From positions 13,230,263-13,294,262 of the forward strand of contig OY365807.1 in assembly GCA_959347315.1 (NCBI GenBank): a stretch of 64,000 bases of DNA. Reading direction: 5' to 3'. Of this stretch, positions 37,749 to 48,771 are shown piece by piece; position 1 is the first letter of the stretch; every line of letters starts with the position of its first letter. Origin of the DNA: Bimastos eiseni. Its lineage: Eukaryota; Annelida; Clitellata; Crassiclitellata; Lumbricidae. The notes under the pieces were generated by a model that made no database searches, was not told the origin of the DNA, and was given only the letters and a program-made list of their open reading frames with translations. Both the position numbers and the translations under genes were made by a program.

Positions 37749-37847
37749 ATGTTTCGTTTCAACGGGAGAGAATTGCGACAGGAGCGAAGCCAACCAACCC
37801 GACCAGCCAGTTACTTCGTCCAAGCACGCGAGTCTGAGGCAACTCAG
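37749..37847 (+). other. Unassigned exon-like segment, possible first exon
   Basis: An ATG opens 33 codons (MFRFNGRELRQERSQ at the start) ending at a good donor (CTCAG|GTATGA). The flanking 200 bp are richer in GC and CpG than the surroundings, as at promoters. No similarity recognised, and its outgoing phase does not fit the next exon-like segment at 40219. It could equally be a non-coding 5' exon of CCDC83 or a separate transcript. Confidence 0.25.
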
Positions 37848-40218
37848 GTATGAAAAGAAATATTGGTCGTCAAGTCGAATGCAAAATTATGTGTAACGTT
37901 TTACACGTGTCTTGCTTGGCAGATAAATTTAGTTATCTCATTTCTGCCTACATGGAGGAGTGCCATAAAACATTGACACCAGTCTAAAACTCTAATGAAC
38001 GTGGGTTTTGGGAAGTTAACAATTGACATAACGTGTTATTCTATTGCTGTTGCTTCTGCTGCTGCCTGTAGGCTAACAGTTGGTACTTGATATTCTATCC
38101 GTGTATATAGGCTACATTATTTTAGCTTACACGCCGTCTTAATCTAGCCTGCATTAATTTGATTGATTTTTTCTATGTCATGCGATGAACATGTTCTAAA
38201 GTGTACACAATTTTAATATGTTAGAATGTTGTACATTTTAGTGCACAAAACCAGATAGACCCTAGAGGCTTTAGGCCTACATAATGTTAGTTCACTTTTA
38301 TTAAAGCACAATTCAATGAAATTCTCTCTAACCATCGCTAATGTCAATTATATTTGTAGTCACCTATTTATTTCTCATTCTTGCATTCTCACTTCCACCT
38401 TGGTATTGTGTTGAACTGTGAATTTTTTCAATTTATTTGCACCAACACCAAACTTTAACTGCAAGCTCCATGACAGATAGTTCAGTTTCTAGGTACTTTA
38501 CTTCGCCTTACTGCAAACAACTTAGTGTTTGTGAGGCGCCCTTATAGCAGTTTGGCCGTGTTACAACGCCATATAAATTGTCGTTATTATTAACATCTTT
38601 TCACGAGCAGTTTCTCACATATAGTCGTGTATACTTGTAATAATATTAGATTTACCAAATCCTCGTGGGTATAGCCATTGCAGTTTCACCAACCGTTCTT
38701 CCATTGTCGTCCACTCAAAATTGTAACTGACCACACTACTGACTTCATGAGAAGTCTCTATTGTAGCACTATAAGTTTGAATGCACTAATCTATTTAGTG
38801 TTTAGTCGGGACTTCATCATTTTACTGATCAGAATATTGCCATTCGATGTGATCAGGAGTTGCATTTTTGAATATTTTGACTGGAGTAGACCTACTACAT
38901 TCAAAGTGGCTTAATGTTCAATTAGTTCTTTAGATTTAGTTCATTTATTAGAGTAGGCCTACACTTTCACGAGTTTAAATTAAGCCGTTGTTAATTGTTT
39001 CATTATATTTTGGTGTAAGGAAATGCTATGGAACTACAAGTGCAGTTAGGCCGTGAGTGCCTATTGTACTATTGTGGCAAAGAGATGAATAATAATGAGT
39101 TACTTTGGGGTTGGATTAACATACCAGTATTATAGATAATCAGTTAATTGTTTATTTGGAATGGTTTTTTTATCTGCGCCTCTTCCTTAATCTTAGGTTT
39201 TGAAAGAAACACTCTACTTAGTAATCTTAGTCCACATCCTTCATGCCTGTTTAACCTCGCTTTCCCGCCCCCTTTGAGCATCCCCTGCATGGTCAGGCTT
39301 TGCTAATGCTGGCCAGAGAATGCTCAATTGTAAGGAAACTGATACGTCTTAAGTTTCTGCCTTTCGAACAGATGAATTTTGATGATCTCTGTGGCTGTGC
39401 CGATTCCTCTTTTTTTCTTCCGTACTACATTCCATTCCTTGCCATGTTCTAAGTTGTTTTTTGCCACCACTAAAGATTGTTACCTATTCGCTCCGTCCTC
39501 GATCGCATAATCGAGAGATCCCGCGCGCTGACGCACTTACTCAATGTGGTTTTATCACCCGAATGCTATACAATTGAATTCCTGTTGTTCCTATTGTGAG
39601 TGTAACTAAACCTAGAATTTTTTGATTTCTAGTTACTCCTGGGATGTCTGTTGTGTAATTGCTAGTTTTGATTATTTTATGAGTGTACATTATTTTACTC
39701 TAACTACTTTGAGGATGTCTAATTGCTGTGTAATTGCTTGATATGTTTATTTTGAGTGTACATTGTTTTGAACGTTCATATTAGGATGTGCCCGCAGTGC
39801 GTTTACAAGCGGTTCAATAAAGTACATAACTTACTGTGATGTATTGGACACATACCTACCTTGCCTCTTGTTCTTTTGAGGCCATCTCTGAGAAAAGCAC
39901 CTTTCTTTCAGAAGCTGCTCTAGTCTGAATTGTATTTCCATGGTCTGATTAGGTTTCTTAAGAAGCGCAATGTTAATTTACCCGGGTAATTAATGGCAAG
40001 GCTGTAGTCGATGGTTGAAAGTGGTATGTCTATGTAACTCTGGTTTGTCTTCTTAAACTACTATTTGGGTACTAATCGTTGCCGTTTCATTCGATTATTG
40101 CTACTTTCGAAAGAGAAACCCGTTCTTCGAATCATTTGTGGCCTATAGCTCTTGGCCTGTTTAAACTTGCGTTGCTGTAGATGACTGTAACACATGAGTG
40201 CCCATCTTCATTTTGTAG

Positions 40219-40384
40219 ATGCGATGTCAGGAGGCTTGGGACAAACAATTGTCGCTCCTTGGTCTCTTCTTTGGACCGTGGACACACTGCACAACCGGGC
40301 AAGGCCTGTGGACGTTCACCGTCTTCTGTGTTGAAACTTAATCAACTACGATTCCTTCCACACCTTGTATGGCCGGCCGGCTCT
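40219..40384 (+). other. Unassigned exon-like segment
   Basis: Acceptor TTCATTTTGTAG, 55 open codons (CDVRRLGTNNCRSL to LPHLVWPAGS) and a strong donor (GGCTCT|GTGAGT). Incoming phase two, outgoing phase zero. No recognised family, and no consistent chain with 37749-37847. Confidence 0.22.
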
Positions 40385-40454
40385 GTGAGTTCTTTGATTT
40401 CCATTCTTTGATAGATGTCAAGAATTTCCTTTTAGAGATTTTTCCTAAGTTGAT

Positions 40455-41770
40455 GCACATAGCTCCTATGTTACATTATGCGCTAAACGCACAAGATAAA
40501 CCTTGGGGGATAAAGATCGAGATTAACTCCACCTCGACACATTTTGCATTGCTGTCTGATTGTGCCATTCCATCTTTCTGGCCTTGGTTCTGTCTCCTTC
40601 TGTCGAGTATTAGAGATCATCCCAGACAGTCCAGCATCTGACGAACGGTCAGTCCTTCCTTCAATTGTCCGTCAGTCCGTAGTCTACATCCAACGTCAGT
40701 CCGTTCATCCATGCTGCAAGTCCGTTCTCCAGATCGTTAGTCCATTCGACCCAGCGCCCGTCCATCCATCCAGCTGTCCATCCAACCATTGGTCCCGTTC
40801 ATAGACCGCCGATCCGTTCTTACATCGTCGTAGCCGATCCTAACTGATAACCACACTGCTTTCCACCGTATCTGACCGTCAGTCTGTCTAATGCAATCGT
40901 CCGTCCTTCTTAGCCGATCGTCAGTCTGCATGCACAGGCCTTCGTCACTCGGTGCATTCGTCCGGCAGTCAATCCATCTATTCAACCGGATGAATATGAA
41001 AGTAAATGAAAATTGAAAAATGATTGTTTAAATTGGAAAATGGGGGCAAAAAAGGAAAAATTTAAATGGGCACAAGGGAGTAGGGTGTCATTTCTATGAT
41101 GTCGGGTCCACATGACATTATGGATGTGCTACTCTATTCCTTTTTGGGAATAGTTGCTGTTTTGTTGGTTTTATATTTTCCATTTGAATTTTTTTATTTT
41201 CATTGCTTTTATTTCATGGTTTGAATAAACCGGCTGACATATGGATTGAGTGTCAGATAGGCGGACTGACAAATGCAGTGAGTGTCCACCGACTGCCTGC
41301 AGACAGACAATCGCCTGGGGCGGACGGGCGATTGCACTGGATAGACCGACAGTTAGATACGGTAGAACGAACTGTGACGATCAGTTAGGACGGATGCAAG
41401 ACCGGGTGGGCAGTCTGTGGACTGGTCCAAGGGTCGGATGGACAGTTGGATGGATGGACGGGCGCTCGGTCGAACAGACTAACGATCTGGAGAAAGGACT
41501 CGCAGTATGGATGAACTGACTGACGTCGGACATAGATTACGGACCGACTGACAGTTGAACGAAAGACTGACCATTCGTCAGGTGATGGATTGTCTGGGAT
41601 GGTCTTTAGGATCCAGCAAGAGGAGATCAGACTAGAGCCAGAAAGATAGACTGGCACAATCAGACAAATGATACAATTTATGTCAAGGTCAGGGTTTTAT
41701 CTCTGTCTTCATCTGTCAAGGTTCAGTCTTGTGCGTTTAGTGTATGATGTAGCATGCAAGGTGTGTGCTC
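40455..41770. mobile_element. Long inverted-repeat (foldback) element, about 1.3 kb
   Basis: The left arm (about 40455-41050) reads, in reverse, as the right arm (about 41170-41770). Both contain ACTAAACGCACAAG / GCTAAACGCACAAG, then GTCTGATTGTGCCA, ATCTTTCTGGC, a CCGTC/CAGTCCGT-rich section and GTCCATCCA runs, then a TTCAAACC/TTCAACC end. Both arms translate to related nonsense frames on opposite strands, which is how the pairing shows. The arms carry short CAGTCCGT-type internal repeats. About 100 bp of loop (41050-41170) is AT-rich. No transposase seen. Confidence 0.75.
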
Positions 41771-41832
41771 TAACTTTAGCCAAATCTCTAACTGGATATT
41801 TTTGAAGTGTATCAATGATAATGGAAATTGAA

Positions 41833-42022
41833 GAAATCACATAATTACGAGGTGTTGAGGGAGCAGTTGTTGACCAGCTTCAACACAGGAGGCAGCGAAC
41901 GTCCACAGGTTTTGGCCAGCTATGCAATGTGTCCTCAGTCCAACGAAGAGATCAAGGGGATACAACTGTTTCTTCCGGACTCTGGACTCATAGAGGGAGC
42001 CAACCAGACGTCTTCACCACGG
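41833..42022 (+). other. Unassigned exon-like segment
   Basis: About 63 open codons with coding-like base use (VLREQLLTSFNTGG, PQVLASYAMCPQSNEE, LFLPDSGLIEGANQ) ending at a strong donor (ACGG|GTGAGT). No convincing acceptor upstream, so the left edge is uncertain. Its phase fits the segment at 44032-44091, which reaches a TAA after 19 codons. No recognised domain. Confidence 0.25.
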
Positions 42023-42779
42023 GTGAGTGAATTCCCCATTTGCAGTGACGTAACGTATATTTTCTAGGCTACAACAGCAGCGATATGTTGCAATGGCCAG
42101 TTATCAGTCTCGTATTCTTGGCAGAACTACTTTGTTAGACAGTTTCACTTTGTATGCCCTGATGTCTATGTTGCAAAATTCTAAAAATTTTCTTTAGTTT
42201 TTTTATATTACTACAATTTTCGGTTGTCTGCTCTTTTCTGCTGTGATAATTTTACTGATCTTTTCGGCTACTGCATTCTGCTATACAATATAAGCATATG
42301 TATTATTAAATTAATATTGATATTATAATTATTATAATGATTATTATTTTTATCATTAAATGTATAATTATGACATGTATGTATGTAAGAGGAACTTAAT
42401 ATAGCGCAATTTTTAAGTAAGCTTACCTCGCAAACGTGTTCAGAGTTAAATATTGCAACAGCGATAAAGACGTACATAGCAGGACGCATGCTCAAGCGAC
42501 GTTTGGGTTCAACACTTTGCCCTGATCAAGTAAGACGTACAGCTGCAAAGAGGGTCCCGTTTGTAACCTACAATCTAATTAATTGCTTGGGGCAGAAATG
42601 GACGCCATAAACGAGGTAAAAGCATGGGCAACAAACGGTTACATATGCCCTGTTCTTGATCGTTCAGACACTCACAAAGTCTGGAGCAACAGAAGATCGG
42701 CATCTCTACAGAAGAAGAAAGTTCAACCGGTTTTCGGTGTTTCCGTTCGACCGTTTTTCCGTTTTTTTTTATAGAGTAG

Positions 42780-44000
42780 TGTGACGGAACACCCCCTTTA
42801 TCGACTTCCTTGGGACGTCCTCCTCACTATTGGGGTATTTGCACTGAGCTAGGTGTCCTCGAACAATGACCAGGATGACGACAACACCTAGTTTTGGCGA
42901 ACGGGTCCGGCTACCGGAGTATGACAGACTTCTTCCGTTTAACTGATTCTTTATTGCAAATCAAACAACCGACTACCTATCGGTAATTATAACTGGAGTT
43001 CGAGTTCAGTGTCAGACGATCACAACACGGCTACCGTCCCAGTCCTTTGTTCTGGAATGTTTCACGAAGCTCTGAGGCGACGACGACGACTGACAAAGAC
43101 TGCGGCCAACGACTCGCAGTCGTAGGCGATGAACGACGACTAAGACCACGTCAGCGACACGCAGTCAACTGACGACCACGAAGAATGCTCGAAGACAGCA
43201 GCCAAAACCCCCTGGTGTGGCGACGACGACTGAGACCACGCCAGCGACACGCAGTCCACTGACGACACGACGAATACCCATGGACAGACAAGGGCGGCGG
43301 CCAACACCCCTGGTGTGGCGACGACGACGTCAGCTACGCTAGCGACACAGTCAACTAGCGACCACGATGAAGGCCCAACGACAGGCGAGGGCGGCGGCCA
43401 ACACTCCTGGTGTGGCGACGACGATGACGACGACAGACGTCTGTGACGGGAGAGGCAGGCAGAGCAGCGGGCAACGACACCTCTGCTCCTTCGGCTGAAC
43501 TGCACTCTCGATGACTCTCTGCTCCTTCGGCTGAACTGCACTCTCGATGACTCTCTGCTCCTTCGGCTGAACTGCACTCTCGATGACTCCCTCTCAACTA
43601 CTCTTGATGGCTCTCCTCTCGACTGCTCCGGACTGACTCTTCGATGACTCTCTGCGACGGTTACCTCTGCTGACTGCTCCGGACTGCTCTGACTGTTTAT
43701 TTGGGCTCCGCTATTTATACAGATTTGCCCGAGCCAGCCAACCTTTCCGACTCTTGGCGAACCAACTTCGCGCCAATTGTTGGCCCAGTCAGCCAGTTCC
43801 CGCCAATTGTTGGGCCAGTCAGCCAATTCCCGCCAAATTTTGGGCCAACTGTTGGGTCAACTGCAAAACCTATTGGCTAACTGCCAAAATCGTTGGGCCA
43901 ACTACGTTGGGCCAATTTCGATAGTTCCCGTTGGGCCAACAGCAAAACCCCTTGGGCCAACTGCATTGGGCCGACTGCAAACTAAGTTGGTCCAACTAAG
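42780..44000. repeat. Block of nested tandem repeats
   Basis: Starts TGTGACGGAACACCCCC, which resembles the start of some Ty3/gypsy LTRs (inference). About 43075-43440 holds three to four units near 97-100 bp, each with CCCTGGTGTGGCGACGACGA. 43490-43597 has three copies of a 36-bp unit containing CTCCTTCGGCTGAACTGC. 43775-44000 holds degenerate copies of a short TTGGGCCAACTGC unit. A CTATTTATACAG TATA-like site lies at about 43709. No paired LTR or matching target duplication was found. Confidence 0.65.
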
Positions 44001-44031
44001 TGACACTTATTACTGTGTATTCGTCTTACAG

Positions 44032-44091
44032 CTCCTGGACTGCCATGGCTCGGAAGACGCATGCACTCGGAAGACACACCGGATTGGGTAA
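44032..44091 (+). other. Unassigned terminal exon-like segment
   Basis: Follows acceptor TTCGTCTTACAG and reads LLDCHGSEDACTRKTHRIG before TAA at 44089-44091. In phase with the donor at 42022. No recognised family; could be chance. Confidence 0.15.
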
Positions 44092-44225
44092 CATTTGGTT
44101 CTCCTTTTATCTCTTGTATTGTTAGCATAGTTTATTATTAGCTTAAAAATGGAGGCATTAGAATTGACTAATCCCCCACCGTGTTGTTGTTGTTTCAGGT
44201 AACTCCGCCACTGTTCGTTTTCGGA

Positions 44226-44258
44226 CAGTGCCAGTCCCAAGCCTGGATAAAGGGCGAT
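44226..44258 (+). repeat. CAGTGCCAGTCCCAAGCCTGG block, first copy
   Basis: Shares about 28 nt with 53988-54016, with two differences, followed in both by a GGGCGA step. The block resembles the 3' ends of RTE-clade LINEs, but this rests on resemblance only. Confidence 0.4.
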
Positions 44259-45123
44259 GTTGATGTTTTTAGTGATCCAGAGCCTGTGAGTCGATCGTGT
44301 GGACCCGTTGTACTTCAGACATCACTGGTGGTGGGTCGGTCAGATGGGTCGCTAGGACACAGTCGGTGACGTGTCTCTTTCGTGCACACCATGGAAGCTG
44401 TCGTAAGGAATGGCTCGCACAGTGGGAGTTACAACTGGCCACCAACGCTGACCTACATCATTTTCTCTACAGAGACCGCTCTTGGAAGACAAATGGTTGA
44501 CTAACTAAAGTCTCCTACGACGATCAACTGGATTCAGTATACAGGTTGTTTTAGGTTCGTACGCAACCTCTATAAGACACCGCCAATATTGCACTGTTGA
44601 TATTTAGCGTCGTACTTGATATTTAGTGTCGCACTTTTAATAATTGGCGAGAAAGTAGATCTTGATGATGAATTGAAAGAAATGAGTTGCTGACGATCCA
44701 GTTATTTGTGTTATGCACTGCAATAGAATTAGTCTTATTTCTGAGCAACGTTAAGTAATTGTCGCTAGATTCTTCTATGTGTGACTGTCTTTATTCCTTT
44801 TTGGTTTTTTATGCATGACCATTTCGCATCGCATTGTTATTTAAACCTTGAACGTCACACTGTGAATATAGTTAAAGATGGTTGATTTGAGGTATTTGTC
44901 TAAAATTTCATGACTGGAGGACACTCTGAGCCCACTTGCATGTCCTCTGCACACTGATTACGCTGTACGAACCCCTTAAACATAAAGGAAAATCTCTGAA
45001 TTCTTTGTCGTTCCGGAATGAAAGGTAGCAGGACAAGTCACAGAACATGTCTGGTAATGTTGCCCTCCTTTTATGCGCCCTTTGACCCATAACCTAACTT
45101 GCACCTTTTTCTTGTTCTTTCAG

Positions 45124-45241
45124 TTGCTGTTGTGGTGATCCAGAGGCTCTCAAACGACGAAACTGTGAGTCCACTACAACATGAGGACCTGAAAGCTATG
45201 GAAGACGTGTTTATTGGCACTCCATTGTTTTTTCTGGCTAG
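45124..45241 (+). other. Unassigned exon-like segment
   Basis: Pyrimidine-rich acceptor (TTCTTGTTCTTTCAG), 39 open codons (VAVVVIQRLSNDETVS, EDVFIGTPLFFLAR) and donor GCTAG|GTATCC. Incoming phase one, outgoing phase two. No partner exon and no recognised domain. Confidence 0.22.
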
Positions 45242-46357
45242 GTATCCATGCAGACGCGAGCATAAGTGTCTGTTTTCGACCTCTGTACATAACTGATTAA
45301 GTGATTCGCAGTACTTTTGTGATGACACCATTCGCAAACGTAGTCTAATCTATTTTAAAAGAAACTGTAAAAATGTTGTATGGCTTATTTTCTTGCTAAA
45401 AAGTTACTTGAAAGAAAGTTGTTTCATGAATATTGTATACGCGTGTGAGAGAGTTGTAATAACCTTGATGGATCGGGAGATTCAAAGTGTCCAATACGAG
45501 TAGGCCTAGGCCTACTGTCGTTCAAAACTCCAAATCATTCCTTCTTGCAATGAAGAACGTAAGCCCTAGGCCTAATAAAACTATTCATTTCAGCTTCTTA
45601 ACTGTAATTTCCATGCCTTCATCCTCTATAATTCTGTATAATTATACAACGAGCAGGGAAGAGTGGGGCTATGCCGCTGTTTGCCATCTCGTTATATTTA
45701 ATATAACCTTAATATTGACATTTTTAAGATTAGTATTGTAATTCATGACAGAAAGTGGACTTTACAGTCATTTCGTGCGCTGTAGGTTAGAAAAAAGGAT
45801 ACAAAATTATTTATCTTAACTATTCTTAACTAATTAGTGACGTACATTACTCGATTTAACATTAACCAAGTAACATAGAAAGTATGAACACGTATATTAA
45901 TAAGGTTAATCATTAGTTGACTGCAATTTACTGTAATTTAGGCCTATTGATGAAAAATTCATGATCACTATTTGGGAAAGCGAATTCAAAAACTAGCTCA
46001 TATCATTAATGGACAATAAGGTAAAGGAAACCATTATACAAAGAGTTAAATCGGCCAAATACTAGATTACTAAATGCAGTTTTTTATTTAGTTGACTGAA
46101 TGATAAACATGAATTTGCTGCTTAGGGTCTAGGACCCCGAAACTCTAGGGCCGGGCCAGGTCAAAATCCATTGAGTCAGACGGCTAAGTGAATGATGATT
46201 GGAGTTGAAATTGGAGTCTTCTTTTCACAGTAGATTTCTACTGGTTACAAGCGACATAAATTGCGCCATACTCTTGTCCTCAAAGATGCGCGAGCCGCAA
46301 CAGTATGCTCGGAAACTTGCTTATTCACTCGCTCACTAGCCTACTTACTCGAGAAAT

Positions 46358-46396
46358 CCAAAATGGCGTTGTTCTCATAGCATTGCTCATAGCAAC
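46358..46396 (+). promoter_or_regulatory. Promoter-like site: YY1-like motif and RFX X-box-like motif
   Basis: AAAATGGCG at 46360-46368, YY1-like, is followed by ATTGCT-CAT-AGCAAC at 46382-46396. This is an imperfect inverted repeat with the second half matching the RFX X-box (RGYAAC) exactly. It lies about 2.3 kb upstream of the first CCDC83 coding exon, whose acceptor needs an upstream non-coding exon. RFX factors drive many genes of motile cilia and sperm. Confidence 0.4.
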
Positions 46397-46622
46397 GTTG
46401 GTAAATCTTCAGATGGTTTGTTTACGACAGCGTGCATTTCGCAGACTTTTAATTTATTAACAAATGTGCTGATCACGAAAGTTAGGTTGGTGTGTTATTT
46501 TCCTATTTTGAGCTTAGTTTTGCCATAGTAGGTAATAACGTAGCGCTCGTGAAAGGTAGAATGCATAATACGTTTATTGCACTATCACATACCTTTTGAT
46601 ATTAGGATGAGCACATTATTCT

Positions 46623-47455
46623 CAGTGTTGTATGCAAGACTTGAAACTTCAAAACCATGACGAGACCAAGACAGTGAGGTACCAAACCGAAACCGAGACA
46701 CTAGGCTCAAGACAATACGAGACAGTAAAAGACAAAGTGATCCTATATAAAATGCTGTAAAATACTAATGTATCAGTTTTCGGGAATAAGGTTCATTTGT
46801 GATTTCAATTTGAAACTTATAATGTATATAGTACCGATTCCTGAGAACAATTTTTATATTGCCGCGTTTTATCTTTTTCGATATCTCTTCGTGGGCCCTT
46901 CTTCTGAATAGTATAAAGAATGCCTTTTTAGATACGTCTGAAATCTTTGAGACGATTTTAGACAAGCAAATTCGTTTCCAAATACCAAACAAAATTAAAA
47001 TATTGCACATATCCTTACTCACCTTTAGAAACTCAAAGTTATTCCGATCGTTTCAGTTATGGTGGTTTTTCATTAATGACAAACAGCACGCTCTAGCTAT
47101 TGTTCGTCAATAACTTCTATTTGCGTAAAAGGAAACTTCACAATTTGAGGTTCTCCCTCAGACATTTTTCCACTTTAAGATGATTGAAAATTGATTTCAG
47201 TATCATGTGACTCGCGCGTTAATCAGAATCACCGCTTCTCGTAGATTCCGGTTTCAGTTTCTAGCGCAAGATTTTAAGACAGTTAATGCGAAACTTACAG
47301 ATATCTCTTGTTCGAGACAGAACAAGACCTTCACTTCAAGACAGTTTCTAAAAATTCAAGACACTGTCTCGAGACCAAGACAGCAGGCTTTCGAGACCAA
47401 GACACTAAATAACTGTCTCGAGACCGAGACACTGTCTCGAGGCCATACAACTCTG
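46623..47455 (+). mobile_element. hAT-like element with GAGACCAAGAC arrays at both ends
   Basis: The left end CAGTGTTGTATG and the reversed right end CAGAGTTGTATG agree at 11 of 12 bases. Flanking 8-mers are ATTATTCT and ATTACTCT, 7 of 8 identical. Arrays of GAGACCAAGACA-type units occupy about 46655-46740 and 47310-47450, in the same orientation, with about 550 bp of unlike DNA between them. It is a second subfamily of the elements at 9969 and 57752. No transposase. Confidence 0.8.
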
Positions 47456-48141
47456 ATTACTCTTGCTGCCGTTTCAGACGTACATTGAGATTGCTGTAAT
47501 CGTCTAATAATTGTGAACTTTGAATTTTCATCAATGTCATCATCGTCGTCTTCGTCAACATCATCATCGTTGTAAACTCAATTGCACAACAAGAAAGGCA
47601 ATGCAACTCGGGCAATGTATAAGTAATTCAGGATTGTTTGTGCGTGTTGCGTGCGTGCGTTTGCGGGTGCGCGCGCGCGCGCGCATGTGTCTGTGTGCGC
47701 GTGTTGTAACCACAATTACGATACTTTATGACCATATTTTTTGATAATGCCCTCCCTAATAGCCTAAAGGCTGGGCAGCAAGATGCATTGAAAAACAGAT
47801 TGGAAGAGTTGATTTTTGAGTTTTGTTTGGATTGAAAGATGGCTTCGATATGAGAATTGTAAACATAGAGATGTAGAGAGTGCCAGATGGAGGGCCCAGC
47901 CATTCTATATCAATATAGCCCAAAGGAAAGGTAGAGATAATTGACCTTGAATAAAACCGTAGGATATAGACATGGACGAGAAACATATGACAGATCATAT
48001 GCTGGGTGGGCTGTGGAATGCTATCATCACGCCTCAGAATCTGTGTTGATCAGCAACATCGTTATTTGATTTTGATGTTTTGCTCCACGAGTGATTCAGA
48101 CTCAACCACACACACATATACAAACTCGCACACACCAATCA

Positions 48142-48290
48142 ATCAATGTGAACTTAATAGAGCACCCCTTCAAGATATCTACTCAGAGGCACTCTGGTCT
48201 GACTACAGCTGAAAAATATGGATTTCAATGAAGAGAAAAATGCAGGCAAGGAATTTCTGGGCCCAAGGATTATGCACACACCAAGCTGGA
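48142..48290 (+). repeat. Dispersed repeat starting TTAATAGAGCACCCC
   Basis: Copy of the TATATAGCGCCCC family: AATAGAGCACCCCTTCAAG, then CTACTCAGAGGCACTC, then decayed sequence. It is interrupted by or abuts the SINE that begins at 48302. Confidence 0.6.
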
Positions 48291-48301
48291 TGGCTAATTC
48301 A

Positions 48302-48510
48302 GTGTGGCACGGTGGCAAATTGGTTAGAGCAGTTGGCCCATAATGCTCAGTGCCTCACTGTGTTGGGACCTTGAGCAAGTCCTTCGTTCACAATTGTTCT
48401 GCAGTACAACTGCAATTGCGCCATCGAGGCATGTGCACTTTTGAGCAAACGATGTTGGGAGAAGGGTGATATGAAATTTCAGAACAAATAAAATAAATAA
48501 ATAAATAGTT
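48302..48510 (+). mobile_element. tRNA-derived SINE lacking its B box
   Basis: A box TGGCACGGTGG at 48305-48315. The body matches the SINE at 26896, but about 50 bp between ATGCTCAGTG and CTGTGTTGGGACC, including the B box, are missing. Ends in an AAATAAATAAATA tail. Without a B box it should not be transcribed by RNA polymerase III. Confidence 0.8.
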
Positions 48511-48771
48511 GCATTGCATTTTTATGGTTCATCTTCATGCAGTTTCCAAATCAAAACATTAAGTCGTTTTGAATATGCTGTGCTTTGATTGTGTGGTAAT
48601 TAGAATTAGGATTTTAATTAGGATTTATTGCTCCTAAATGCTTTATTTTCCAATATGCAATAAAAAAAACCTGTTTTTTTTATCAGATAGAGAGCAATTT
48701 CTGTTAAGCATAATTAATTATGTGTTCTTGTTTGTTCTGGTTTAGGAAGACAGAAAACAGTTACCACTTAA

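Noticed and set aside
43140..43826. 228-codon minus-strand open frame
   Set aside because: Its protein is a direct read of the 36-bp and about 100-bp tandem repeats (ESSRVQFSRRSR repeated three times), with no splice or family support.
47640..47705. CpG-rich GTGCGTGCG / GCGCGCGC stretch as a CpG island promoter
   Set aside because: It is a (GTGC/GCGC)n microsatellite only about 60 bp long with no other promoter motifs.
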